Assembly: GCA_041391385.1 (NCBI GenBank)
Contig: JAWKOD010000003.1
Span: 600,263-664,262, forward strand
Direction of reading: 5' to 3'
Length of the DNA stretch: 64,000 bases
DNA from: CANIGN01 sp041391385
GTDB taxonomy: Bacteria > Bdellovibrionota > UBA2428
The translations under genes and the position numbers were made by a program. Position 1 is the stretch's first letter. Every line of letters begins with the position of its first letter. Under the pieces are notes generated by a model. That model did not search any database, was not told the DNA's origin, and saw nothing but the letters and a program-made list of their open reading frames with translations. Positions 26,996 to 35,405 of this stretch are shown piece after piece.

Positions 26996-28135
26996 TTATC
27001 CATTCGCCTTCAAAACAGTAGATGGGCCATTCTCGACAACTTGTTGTTGTCTTACGGCATCAGCTACAGCTTGAAAATCAGGCGCTCCTAAAACGGCTTG
27101 AGCAAAATCCACCTTTGCTGGTTTATATTGACCAATATACTGCGCTTTTAAATCTTGAATGCGCTGTAGGCTTTCGTCAAGGTAAGCCATCGGCAACAAC
27201 TTTCCTTCAAAGGCTTTTACTAATCTCTCGTGTGCGGAAAGAGCAGCGTCCATACTCTGGCAAATTAAAATATGATCACAACCCGCCTCTACAGCCATGA
27301 GCGTTGCATCTTCAATGCCATATTCATTCACAATGGCGCCCATTTCCATATCATCTGAAAAAACTAACTTCTGAAAACGAAGATCATTTCTTAAAATTCC
27401 GCGAATTATCTTTTTAGAAAGTGTTGCGGGCCTTTCTGCATCAAGAGCCGTGTTTAAGATATGGGCAGTCATGATGCCATCGCAACGCGCTCGAATTGCC
27501 CTGCGAAATGGCATCCAATCACAATTCTCTAGTTGTTCTTTTGTAACGTGACATTTTGGCAGTTCAGAATGCGAATCAACATTTGCCAACCCGTGACCCG
27601 GAAAGTGTTTACAAACGGCCATAACACCACCCTTTTGCAATCCTCTGACTGTTGCCGAAACTAGATTGGCTACAATTTCTGGATCCAAACTAAAGGCACG
27701 ATCCCCTAGCGCGGGTGCTTGAAAATCTCTTGGAACATCTGCTACAGGTGCAAAATTAATACGTGCTCCAATAGCATGTAATTCTTTCGCCATGATAAAA
27801 CCTAGCTCAAAGGTTGTCTTAGGTGAGTTTAAATCTCCCCAAACTTTAGCAGCAGGAATTTTAGTAAAAGGTTCGCCAAAGCGCTGAACGCGCCCACCTT
27901 CATGATCAACTCCGATCCAAGCAGGAAGTCCGCGCACAGAACTCGGAATAACAGCTGATTGAATTTCATTGGTGAGTGAAATTATTTGCTCAAGATTTTC
28001 ATAATTTCTTTTAAAATAAATGATTCCACCTGGCCCGAGTGCCAGTAATTTCTTTTTATCGTCCGCACTTAAGCTCGTGCCTGGAACCCCAACAAATAAC
28101 AACTGCGCAACCTTACGAGCAATATCTGATACCAT
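26996..28135 (-). CDS. nagZ: Beta-N-acetylglucosaminidase NagZ (glycoside hydrolase 3)
   Basis: Removes GlcNAc from GlcNAc-anhydroMurNAc peptides during peptidoglycan recycling. The 379-residue GH3 protein has the NagZ signature K-H-F-P-G-H-G at 176-182 followed by D-S-H, which carries the general acid/base, and F-S-D-D-M-E-M at about 259-265 with the nucleophilic Asp. There is no signal peptide, as expected for a cytosolic recycling enzyme. It lies three bases after an ABC permease gene, directly before the DUF4388 gene, and upstream of aguA. murU and amgK lie just beyond the permeases. Confidence 0.92.
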   Translation of the reverse strand: MVSDIARKVAQLLFVGVPGTSLSADDKKKLLALGPGGIIYFKRNYENLEQIISLTNEIQSAVIPSSVRGLPAWIGVDHEGGRVQRFGEPFTKIPAAKVWGDLNSPKTTFELGFIMAKELHAIGARINFAPVADVPRDFQAPALGDRAFSLDPEIVANLVSATVRGLQKGGVMAVCKHFPGHGLANVDSHSELPKCHVTKEQLENCDWMPFRRAIRARCDGIMTAHILNTALDAERPATLSKKIIRGILRNDLRFQKLVFSDDMEMGAIVNEYGIEDATLMAVEAGCDHILICQSMDAALSAHERLVKAFEGKLLPMAYLDESLQRIQDLKAQYIGQYKPAKVDFAQAVLGAPDFQAVADAVRQQQVVENGPSTVLKANG

Positions 28136-28138
28136 CTC

Positions 28139-28789
28139 TTAAAGATAGCGAAGTCCATGACTGCGAAACAACAACGAAAATCTGTCGGAAACACTTTGTA
28201 AGACATATAAGCAGAGCACCAAAATGATTACGGGCGCCAAAAAATAGACGGGATTCCAAAACAAAGCGCTCCTCCCTTCAGAGATAAGCCTTCCCAGGCT
28301 TGGACTAAGTGGGTCAAAGCCTAATCCCAAGAAATTAAGCAGGGCTTCCATTAAAATTACCCTCTTCAGCAAAGAAATTGAATAAACACTCAAAGGGGCC
28401 CAAAGTCTTGGCAGCACATGTAAAAAAAAGAGCCTTACGCGTCCTATTCCTAGCGCATTTGCAGCCTCTACGTGGACTTCTCCATAGGCTCTTATAAAAT
28501 GAACTCTAAAGTGACGAATACACCCAGGCACCTGAGTAATAAAAACACTCAGCAGTAGGGCAGAAAGACTCCCTCCCAAAACACCTGCCAAGGTTAGTAA
28601 CAAAATTTGATTTGGAAGCGCAATAAAAACATCCAACACAAAAAGCAGCATGCGTCTTAGTGGATCATTTTTCCTTAGAAGCAATGCAACTAATATTGAA
28701 AATGGCACACACAACAAAAGAGCACTCCCCGCAACGAAGAAGGAATAAAGAGTTCCCTGTAAAAGTTTCGAATAAAAATCAAAGGGCAT
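28139..28789 (-). CDS. ABC transporter permease, DppC/OppC/YejE type, short
   Basis: A 216-residue inner-membrane protein with about five to six helices and the ABC permease EAA loop (E-A-A-N-A-L-G-I-G, near residue 110). It resembles peptide-importer permeases of the DppC class but lacks the usual long N-terminal region. It overlaps its partner permease by 11 bases and is followed after three bases by nagZ. No ATPase or binding protein is adjacent, so those subunits must lie elsewhere or the pair is relict. The nagZ link suggests muropeptide or murein-peptide uptake; that is inference. Confidence 0.75.
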   Translation of the reverse strand: MPFDFYSKLLQGTLYSFFVAGSALLLCVPFSILVALLLRKNDPLRRMLLFVLDVFIALPNQILLLTLAGVLGGSLSALLLSVFITQVPGCIRHFRVHFIRAYGEVHVEAANALGIGRVRLFFLHVLPRLWAPLSVYSISLLKRVILMEALLNFLGLGFDPLSPSLGRLISEGRSALFWNPVYFLAPVIILVLCLYVLQSVSDRFSLLFRSHGLRYL

Positions 28790-29648
28790 GGGCCCTCCCG
28801 ATTTTCAAAAAACGCCCTGCTTGTAGTGTGCTTAAATGAAGAAGGCTTAAGAACATAACGAGGGGAAAAATAAGAGTAAAGTCTCTGGCTCGAATTGCCT
28901 CCAAAAGCAAAAGTCCCATGCCCGGCAAATCAAAAAGAGCCTCTAACAAAACAGCGCCCGCAAAGAAACTTAAGATTGTTAAAAGCATAAGCGACAAAAA
29001 AGGCGCAATCGCATTTTTTAAAATATGAACGCTCCATATCTTAGATGGACGCACCCCCTTGGCGCGTAAAACCAAAACAAAGCGCTGTCGTCGAATTTCA
29101 TCAAGCTCCCATTCGAGCTCTCGATAAAAACGTGGGGAGGCAAGAAGTCCTTGTGCAAGAGCCGCTAAAAAAATAGCTTTAAACAAAGCACTTGAGCCCG
29201 CTGGGCAATATGACGTCCAATCACAAAGAAAAAATACAACAAGAGGGTAAATAGCTATAGCAGGAAGAGCCAATAAGAGATTACTTAAGCGCTCAGAAAA
29301 CTTTTGATTGAAAAGAAAAAAACATCCAGAGAAAACAAAAGTCAAAAGCAAAGAAAGTAGGCTCAATCTCAGCGTTAAATAAAAATGATTCATTATCAGA
29401 GGAAAGTTTTCTTCTCTAAAAAGTTGGCTCACTCCCCAGTTTAAAGTTAAAAAATTCCAAAGCGGCTTCCAAAACGATTCTGATACCTGAAACTCTTGTC
29501 TTAAAAGCTCTAGATCTTTGAGATTTGTTTCGGAATCACTCAAAACATCAGCCAAAGTGCCCGGCAGCTGCCATAAGAGACATCGAACAAAAAGATAACT
29601 TAAAAAAACAGCCGCACAAAATAGCAGAAGGCTTTTTAAAAACTTCAC
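28779..29648 (-). CDS. ABC transporter permease, DppB/OppB/YejB type
   Basis: A 289-residue inner-membrane protein. It has an N-terminal helix, a periplasmic stretch (W-G-V-S-Q-L-F near residue 70), a series of helices, a cytoplasmic loop (V-L-R-A-K-G-V-R-P-S-K-I, near 195) corresponding to the EAA motif, and the D-L-P-G-M-G-L-L-L-L-E-A-I block typical of DppB. It is shorter than most DppB proteins (about 335). It forms a pair with the DppC-type gene downstream. The gene begins just after the murU terminator, so it likely has its own promoter. Confidence 0.78.
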   Translation of the reverse strand: MKFLKSLLLFCAAVFLSYLFVRCLLWQLPGTLADVLSDSETNLKDLELLRQEFQVSESFWKPLWNFLTLNWGVSQLFREENFPLIMNHFYLTLRLSLLSLLLTFVFSGCFFLFNQKFSERLSNLLLALPAIAIYPLVVFFLCDWTSYCPAGSSALFKAIFLAALAQGLLASPRFYRELEWELDEIRRQRFVLVLRAKGVRPSKIWSVHILKNAIAPFLSLMLLTILSFFAGAVLLEALFDLPGMGLLLLEAIRARDFTLIFPLVMFLSLLHLSTLQAGRFLKIGRAHAL

Positions 29649-29685
29649 TTAAAAGATCACCTAAGTTTTTTAACCTAGCAGGCTG

Positions 29686-29720
29686 CTAAAAAAGTCGCGA
29701 CCGCAATCTTTTACGACTTT
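29686..29720 (-). terminator. Terminator overlapping the murU stop codon
   Basis: Read on the minus strand, AAAGTCG at 29720-29714 pairs with CGACTTT at 29697-29691, followed by a T-run reaching 29688. The murU stop codon (29713-29711) lies inside the loop. It separates amgK-murU from the permease-nagZ group. Confidence 0.7.
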
Positions 29721-30541
29721 AGGCTGCTCTTTAAAGGCCAGTACTCAAGTGCCTCCAGGCGCGCTAGCCCAGGATGGCGCTTCTCAAGAACCGGCTTCCA
29801 AAGTGGAAAATACTCTCCAGAAAGCTTTCGCTTTGCTTCTGATAAAAAATCACGATTTGTTAAATCAAACCAAAAGTCACTTGCTGTTTTTTGCGGTAGA
29901 TACTCAACAGCCTTTGGAGAGCGACCCGCTTCTTTTAGTAGATTATAAATACCTTCGAACAAGCCAACCGATCGTAGCTTTTCTTTTCTTTTCTTTATCC
30001 ACGCTAAATCTGAAGCGCAGAGATAATGCGCGCCAAGAATGTGCGCTGGCCGCAAGCCCACCCCTTCATCAAGTCCTGCCCAGTTTCCCTGTCCATCAAC
30101 ATACACGGGGTTGTAGCGTTTAAAATATTCACCATTGTAACTTACAGAAAAGGTAGAGCAATCTTGAACAAGAGGCCTTAAATCTAAAGAGCTCAGCGTG
30201 TCTCCATTAAGAGTAATCAAACCACCCGCAAGATCTCTTTCGGCGAGAAGACGCAAGATAGTTCCGCCTGTTCCCAAAATTTCTGCTTCAACACTTAAAT
30301 CTAGATCGAGCTCTGGAAAACTTTTACGGTACACATCAAGCCATTGCTGAATTTGCTCAACTTTATAATGAGAATTCACAATGGTTTTTTTAATACCGGC
30401 CTTAGAAATACGATAGAGAGCATAAAACAAGGCCTCTACTCCAGCTACGGGAATCAAGGGCTTAGGACATTCGTCCGTTAGCGGCTTTAATCGGGTTCCA
30501 AAGCCAGCAGCCAACACGAGAGCGTTTACCCGAGACATCAT
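29711..30541 (-). CDS. murU: N-acetylmuramate alpha-1-phosphate uridylyltransferase (MurU-like)
   Basis: Sugar-1-phosphate nucleotidyltransferase. MurU makes UDP-MurNAc from MurNAc-1-phosphate, feeding salvaged sugar back into murein synthesis and bypassing the fosfomycin-sensitive MurA step. The 276-residue protein starts with L-A-A-G-F-G-T-R-L-K-P-L-T and C-P-K-P-L, then G-T-G-G-T (about residue 90) and L-N-G-D-T (about 112). The MurU assignment rests on its four-base overlap with an AmgK-like kinase gene, the known amgK-murU pairing; on sequence alone it could be another sugar nucleotidyltransferase. Confidence 0.8.
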   Translation of the reverse strand: MMSRVNALVLAAGFGTRLKPLTDECPKPLIPVAGVEALFYALYRISKAGIKKTIVNSHYKVEQIQQWLDVYRKSFPELDLDLSVEAEILGTGGTILRLLAERDLAGGLITLNGDTLSSLDLRPLVQDCSTFSVSYNGEYFKRYNPVYVDGQGNWAGLDEGVGLRPAHILGAHYLCASDLAWIKKRKEKLRSVGLFEGIYNLLKEAGRSPKAVEYLPQKTASDFWFDLTNRDFLSEAKRKLSGEYFPLWKPVLEKRHPGLARLEALEYWPLKSSLKS

Positions 30542-31574
30542 TGCGCGATAACTTTCTTATAAACCCTCTCTAGCCAGAGTTGTGCTTTTTTATCTCCCTT
30601 TCCTAATCCCACGCTATCTGCCAAGGCCCTATAAGAAGAAAGAGTATCGGCAAGCGCAGCCTCAATGTAAGGGAAACAAGAAGGATTTTTTTTATCTAAA
30701 TAAAAAGACGAGTAATTTCCTATCGCCTTAAGCAAGCGTTGAATTTTCATTCGATGTATTTCCTCATCAATTGAAGTTGCATCTTCACCAGGTAATAAGG
30801 TTTTTTCTTTCCACTCTGACAAAAGCGTCTGTCGAAAGTCTTCTTTCAAATAGGCATAGGGGTCCCACAATAAAGAAACGAGGTCATAGGTAATGGGGCC
30901 CATGCGAGCATCTTGAAAATCTATCGCAAAGAGCTGATCGCCTTTGACAAGTAAGTTTCTTGAATGAAAATCTCGGTGACAAAGGACTCGAGGTCGAGCG
31001 GCTAGGTATTCTGCATTTTCTGCCAAACAAGATGCCAGGGGAAAGTTCTCCTTCAGGAGACCTGAGCAAAAAAATCTTTCTGTATGAAAAATTTCAGAGT
31101 TAAGTTTGTCAAAATCAAAGACCCAAGTCCAATGCGGAGCATGCTTTAGTTGCTCGCTTAAAGAAAACTTTTCGGGCCCGGTGCACCGCTGCAGACAAAA
31201 AAGCATCTCTAGAGCTTGGCGGTACAAGCTAAGTTCTTGACGATGCTGTAAGTAAAAGTCTCCGCAGTCTTCGACAAGAATCCAACCTTCTTGTCCTGCG
31301 ACGCCAAAAATTTTGGCACTCTTATTCCAATTTCGGTGAAGAGTTGCTGCGCCAATAAAAAGGGATGCTGCTCAGGATCGTTAAAAGATTCAGCAGCTTG
31401 CAAAACGTAACTTGGTGTTTGTGCATCCTCGGAAGGTTTTTTGACAAGTATCCGATAGTATCTTCGACTCGACAATTCTCCGGCAAGAGTCAATACCTCG
31501 GTACTTGCACTTGCGTCAATCACATCAACAAAATTTGATTTCAGTTGTATTAATTCTGGTGTCATCTTTCTCAC
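30538..31574 (-). pseudogene. amgK: Anomeric MurNAc/GlcNAc kinase (AmgK-like), frameshifted
   Basis: An aminoglycoside-phosphotransferase-fold kinase; AmgK phosphorylates MurNAc at C1, giving the MurU substrate. The first frame (31574 to about 31310) encodes the N-lobe to R-V-P-K. The second (to 30538) restarts with G-W-I-L-V-E-D-C-G-D, followed by the catalytic C-H-R-D-F-H-S-R-N-L-L and F-A-I-D-F-Q-D-A. Restoring one base in the A5T4 tract at 31306-31314 joins them as V-P-K-I-F-G-V-A-G-Q-E-G-W, a perfect family reading. All catalytic residues are present. The stop overlaps murU in ATGA. ATG 31565 is an alternative start. Confidence 0.82.
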
Positions 31575-31679
31575 GGCAGCACGCTCTTGTGCCTTTCAAC
31601 ACTACTGTAACATAAAGAAAGAAAGTATAAGCAGAAGGTTATAGAAAAGATTCCTGCTTATGTGTAGAAACGTTTGACT

Positions 31680-33197
31680 ATGAAGAGACAACTATTCCTA
31701 TCTTTGGCTGCTGCGACCATTATGCCCTCGCACGCCCTTGTCTATTCGAGCTCTCTCAACTTTAAACTTACGCAATCGCGTATTAGTGCAGAAGACATTA
31801 CAGCAATTCCTACTTACAAAGCAGACAAGCTACCGGAAAAAAGCCTCATCGAAAAAATGGCTCAGGCTGCCGTTCCTGCGAGCAAGAAGAAAAGCACCGC
31901 GAGGGCGCCCAGTGTTGATGCTATTGACTTAACCGAGCTCCGCGGGGACTTTCCAACAAGACACCCTCAACAGGCACGTATCTTCGTAGTCGATGAAGAG
32001 GCTCTTTTAAATGGAAAGCTTAAGGCTATCTCTAACGCCTCAATCTACATGATCAACCCTAGTCTCGAAGGCCCTCGGATTGAGACTTCAGCAACTGGAC
32101 TCGCAAAAATTCCCTATCCCTTTAGTGAATCACTTCGCTTCTTTGTTCGTGCACAAGGTTACATGCTCGGAATGGGTTATGCGACTTTTGGCAATGTTAC
32201 ACTCGTGCCAATGGTCTCTGAAAAACGCTTTTCAACTTTAGCTCGTTCTCTGAACATCAGCGTCCCCGCAGGGCAACTTGCAGTTATGGGCAGAGCACTC
32301 GACGTTAACCTAAAAGGAATAGCAGACTCGCAAATAAGTTTTGGCGAAACAAACCCTCGCGTTGTTTACTCCGGCCCCTTCTTTGGTGGAATTCCTGGCT
32401 ACTTCACAGACGACTTCAGAAAAACAGATTCCCAAGGTGCCTTTATAGCAAATGGTGTTTCTCGCTCTAAGCACTCCATACGCGTTCTCAATTCAAAAAA
32501 AGCAGTACCTGCTTTCACCTATGACTTTAGCGGAATTCCAGAGTCTGTTCGCTTCGTTTCGTTGGCCCTTCAAAACGGTCCTTCGATAAACCTTTCCCCA
32601 TCGGTTGTTGATGGAGAAAGCTTCGAGAGACCCAACTGCGGTCTTGTAGGAACTCTCCTCGGGCATAAAGTACCCGGCGTTCCCGATGAAGATGGGGTCA
32701 CATGGATAGAATCAAAAGTTCGACCCGTAATTGACGAGCTCACGATTAACACAGATAAATGTGGTGACTATTTGCCCACATTTGTTTCACAGGCTTCAAA
32801 CGATATCCTTTTTCCTCCCGTAGTAGGCCTCTTCACCACAGACCAGATTCAAGGAATGCTTTCTATTCTAAATCGCACATGGTCTAAAGCCGAAAGCTTA
32901 GTATTGGGTCACGTTTACCCACAAAAAGATTTTAAACATGAACCCATTAAAGAAACTTCTCTAAGTATTATAAATTCCTACGGAGAAAAAGCTCGAGCCG
33001 AAATCCTCTACTTCGACAATCAAAACAACTTAGATCCTCGCCGCACACAAACCGACTCACACTTTCAAAACTTTGCTGTTCTCGGACTCGAAGACGGCGA
33101 ATATCACTTTGTTTATAGAGACGGACTCCGCGGATCAGGCCTCGGCATTCAAGTCGTAAGAGTTCGCCGCGGCGGAATTACCCAAGTCGATTTCTAG
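31680..33197 (+). CDS. Exported protein of unknown function, C-terminus T-Q-V-D-F
   Basis: A 505-residue protein with a signal peptide (M-K-R-Q-L-F start, cleavage near P-S-H-A). Residues 20-95 are polar and Lys/Ala-rich. The rest is beta-rich, including repeated short strands such as I-S-N-A-S-I-Y-M-I-N-P and a G-L-E-D-G-E-Y-H-F near the end, suggesting carboxypeptidase-regulatory-like or Ig-like sandwich folds. It is unrecognised as a family. Its 3' end matters: partial copies of the terminal T-Q-V-D-F coding region and of downstream DNA recur three times before mscS. It diverges from amgK. ATG 31680 is preferred to TTG 31674. Confidence 0.65.
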   Translation: MKRQLFLSLAAATIMPSHALVYSSSLNFKLTQSRISAEDITAIPTYKADKLPEKSLIEKMAQAAVPASKKKSTARAPSVDAIDLTELRGDFPTRHPQQARIFVVDEEALLNGKLKAISNASIYMINPSLEGPRIETSATGLAKIPYPFSESLRFFVRAQGYMLGMGYATFGNVTLVPMVSEKRFSTLARSLNISVPAGQLAVMGRALDVNLKGIADSQISFGETNPRVVYSGPFFGGIPGYFTDDFRKTDSQGAFIANGVSRSKHSIRVLNSKKAVPAFTYDFSGIPESVRFVSLALQNGPSINLSPSVVDGESFERPNCGLVGTLLGHKVPGVPDEDGVTWIESKVRPVIDELTINTDKCGDYLPTFVSQASNDILFPPVVGLFTTDQIQGMLSILNRTWSKAESLVLGHVYPQKDFKHEPIKETSLSIINSYGEKARAEILYFDNQNNLDPRRTQTDSHFQNFAVLGLEDGEYHFVYRDGLRGSGLGIQVVRVRRGGITQVDF

Positions 33198-33260
33198 AAT
33201 TTAAGCTTAAATAACTTTATCTAGTATTTGTAGTAGCAGGTCCTGATTTAAAGACATTGG
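33181..33260. repeat. Gene-end repeat D, original copy
   Basis: The last 17 bases of the 505-residue protein gene and about 63 bases downstream recur at 34195-34274 with roughly 80% identity by eye, including an exact 23-base shared stretch around 33220-33242. It marks the left boundary of the first inserted segment. Confidence 0.75.
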
Positions 33261-33282
33261 ATTTCCATTCATTTGAATCTGC

Positions 33283-33288
33283 TATAAT
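33283..33288 (+). promoter_or_regulatory. Possible -10 element TATAAT
   Basis: TGCTATAAT forms an extended -10 sequence 12 bases before the ATG at 33300. A -35 at normal spacing is not obvious, and the leader would be only about five bases. The downstream gene also lacks a Shine-Dalgarno, which would suit a nearly leaderless message. Confidence 0.35.
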
Positions 33289-33299
33289 AAAATTACGAG

Positions 33300-34067
33300 A
33301 TGTACTTTAATTGGGCGAACATACTTGCAGCTTTCCAATCGCCTCTGATTTTAACGACTATATTGACTTCAACAGCATATGGCGCGCCAGCTGGTTCCTC
33401 AGGTCAGCCTGCAAACAGCGCACAAATTCGTTCATTCTGTAATAGTGTGCTAACTAGAGCCAGCTTAAGTCTCAGCTTTGCTGCATTAAACGATGAGATT
33501 GGAACTAGCCAGCATGCCACAATTCCTAATATTTGGTTCCAGGCGGGAAAGGGAGGCGACTGGCCTAAGCCGACAAAAGCTCATGAAATTGTTCAGGCAG
33601 AATCCCTTGCAAAAGATAACCCTAATGAGAATTTCGTATTTCTCTTTACACTCGATAGAGTTTCTATGCCTGCATTTGATGGAATTGTTTATAACGAGGA
33701 GAAAATACCAGTTGCTAATTTAAGTCTTAAATCTACCACCAATGCTAATAAATTGAGAGATAAAGTGCGAGATGCTGCGAGGAGGGCTGGGGCATTATCA
33801 AGCGATATTGAAGCTTGGACTGGCCCACTTTCATATAGAGCATTTCGAAAAGAAATGTTACCTAGAATATTTTTATATTTTGGAATTCAACTTTCTGACA
33901 AAAGTAGACCCTACTGGGTTGTTCTTAAAGTTCCAGGAAATTCAACTGAACCAAATACCGTTACACAACTCACCAATATTACTTCAGGGCTGAAGAAAGA
34001 GTTTCCTCTTTTTCAGAAGTTAATCATTCAATTTGATGATGGAAGCATAGACCTTCTGCCAGAGTAA
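33300..34067 (+). CDS. Secreted protein, possible nuclease-like effector
   Basis: A 255-residue protein with a signal peptide (residues 1-29, ending S-T-A-Y-G-A). Residues 94-145 read A-H-E-I-V-Q-A-E, then N-F-V-F-L-F-T-L, then F-D-G-I-V (Asp127) and N-L-S-L-K-S (Lys144). This spacing of an early Glu, an Asp and a strand ending x-L-K resembles the PD-(D/E)xK-type cores of some polymorphic toxins. That is pattern recognition only and the canonical E-x-K is absent. It is the payload of the first insert between gene-end repeats. No immunity-like gene is adjacent. The ribosome site is weak. Confidence 0.55.
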   Translation: MYFNWANILAAFQSPLILTTILTSTAYGAPAGSSGQPANSAQIRSFCNSVLTRASLSLSFAALNDEIGTSQHATIPNIWFQAGKGGDWPKPTKAHEIVQAESLAKDNPNENFVFLFTLDRVSMPAFDGIVYNEEKIPVANLSLKSTTNANKLRDKVRDAARRAGALSSDIEAWTGPLSYRAFRKEMLPRIFLYFGIQLSDKSRPYWVVLKVPGNSTEPNTVTQLTNITSGLKKEFPLFQKLIIQFDDGSIDLLPE

Positions 34068-34100
34068 TAATTGAGAAATCTCTAGACCTTAATACCTTCG

Positions 34101-34212
34101 CAGTTCATTATTACTAGTAATTAATTTGGAAAATCGAGGGCAAAGGAATCGCTGAGTGCAAGCACAGTTTCACCCCAGCGCTGGGGCGAGAATACTCAAG
34201 TCGACTTCTAGT
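34101..34212. repeat. Gene-end repeat R, copy 1
   Basis: About 110 bases repeated at 34961-35071 with high similarity. The core holds a perfect 14-bp palindrome, CCCCAGCGCTGGGG (34173-34186). It ends with a short reading frame encoding T-Q-V-D-F plus stop, like the end of the 505-residue protein gene. Confidence 0.8.
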
Positions 34213-34274
34213 TTTTAAGATTAAAGAAGTATATCTAGTATTTGTAGTAGCAGGATCTGATTTGAAGACATTAG
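34195..34274. repeat. Gene-end repeat D, second copy
   Basis: Eighty bases matching 33181-33260, fused to the end of repeat R copy 1. It stops directly at the stop codon of the minus-strand gene at 34276, so an insert boundary lies at that point. Confidence 0.75.
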
Positions 34275-34275
34275 T

Positions 34276-34890
34276 CTAATGGGCGCCTTCAGCGGACTCT
34301 TCGCCAGGCGAGATCATTCGACTAAGTATAATCTGACGTACATTTTCTGGATATCCAGCCAGCTCCTCAGCGTCTACAGAAGAAGATTTTTTACAAAAAA
34401 AATTATCGGAACAAAATACATATCCACTATTTAGAGATAAGTCAGTACAGCGAAAAATTCGATTTTCAGAATAGCGCTCCAAAATTGCATTAACTTTTTC
34501 TGGAGATCCATTTTTTCGTAAATTTCTAACTCTGGTTTCAAGCACATAAAGTGCAGCATTTCGTTTATCCCGAGATAATCCGGGGAGCGATTTGATTTCA
34601 CTCTCTAAGTCTTTGATGTCAGATAAAAAAAGTTCGTCATCTGTTCGAATCGCAGCTTTTTCAGCATTCTTTACGTCCTCACTTAAAATAATACCTGAGG
34701 ACACCCCATTCCTTGTATAAGTCGCTAAAAGTTCTTCAAGCATTTTTCTTTGCGAAGGATCTTTTGACTCTGAGATCGCTATTCTATATTCAGTAATTTG
34801 TTTAATTATCATATCCTTGCGATCAGAGTGTTCGTCGGCATGAACCAAAATTGCAAAAAAATAGATCCAAAGTGCAATTAGTTTTTCCAT
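34276..34890 (-). CDS. Small exported helical protein, unknown function
   Basis: A 204-residue protein with a signal peptide (residues 1-18, ending V-H-A). The mature region is highly charged and helical. A Cys-rich patch follows at about residues 147-165 (C-T-D-L, F-C-S-D-N-F-F-C-K), which may form disulphides. No family was recognised. It is the only gene of the second insert, flanked by gene-end repeats on both sides and opposite in direction to the gene of the first insert. Confidence 0.55.
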   Translation of the reverse strand: MEKLIALWIYFFAILVHADEHSDRKDMIIKQITEYRIAISESKDPSQRKMLEELLATYTRNGVSSGIILSEDVKNAEKAAIRTDDELFLSDIKDLESEIKSLPGLSRDKRNAALYVLETRVRNLRKNGSPEKVNAILERYSENRIFRCTDLSLNSGYVFCSDNFFCKKSSSVDAEELAGYPENVRQIILSRMISPGEESAEGAH

Positions 34891-34960
34891 GTTTCCTTAT
34901 TTTATCCCCGCTAAAACAGCAAGGAATGTCAAGTTTTTGTCCTTAAACCTTCACATCCCC

Positions 34961-35071
34961 GCTGTTCATTACAGCTAGCAATTAATTCAGTAAATCAAGG
35001 GCGAAGGAATCGCTGAGTGCAAGCACAGTTCCACCCCAGCGCTGGGGCGAGAACACTCAAGTCGACTTCTT
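34961..35071. repeat. Gene-end repeat R, copy 2
   Basis: The second copy of the approximately 110-base repeat, with the same CCCCAGCGCTGGGG palindrome at 35034-35047. Here it leads directly into a duplicated mscS 3' end instead of repeat D. Confidence 0.8.
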
Positions 35072-35075
35072 GAAT

Positions 35076-35345
35076 TTAAAACTCCTTATCAACTTCTTTG
35101 TAGCGAGGCCTGAAGATGCCAAAGCCTTGAGGTTTGGAAAGCTTTCCTTTTTCGGAAAACTCTTCGGCTTTACGTTTTAACTCTTCGATGGACTCTAGCT
35201 TCTTCTCCTTAGGTATCCCTCGATCGATGTGAAGCGTTTGGGTTGGAAAGGCAAACTCAACTCCGAGTTCTTCGGCCAATCGATAAATCTCGATGTAAAC
35301 ATTTTGCCTCTGAACAAGCTCCTCGGACCAGCCGGGGACCTTTGG
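35076..35345 (-). pseudogene. Duplicated 3' fragment of mscS
   Basis: About 88 codons nearly identical to the C-terminus of the complete MscS protein at 36509-37711: only three residues differ, and by eye about seven bases differ over roughly 300 (35041-35343 versus 36475-36776). The match breaks sharply after G-W-S-E-E-L-V-Q upstream (at about 35344), where unrelated sequence adds a few codons to an ATG at 35393. It lacks the pore helices, so it cannot be a channel. It marks the left border of the third insert. Confidence 0.88.
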
Positions 35346-35405
35346 CTTGCCGCGTGGGAGTTTCACTATTTTCAAACAATCTATTCGGGGCAAAACAAAT
35401 TATAA

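Noticed and set aside
34101..34212. Integron attC site
   Set aside because: The repeat has a palindromic centre but no GTTRRRY/RYYYAAC core ends and no integrase gene nearby; the copies also carry pieces of gene ends.
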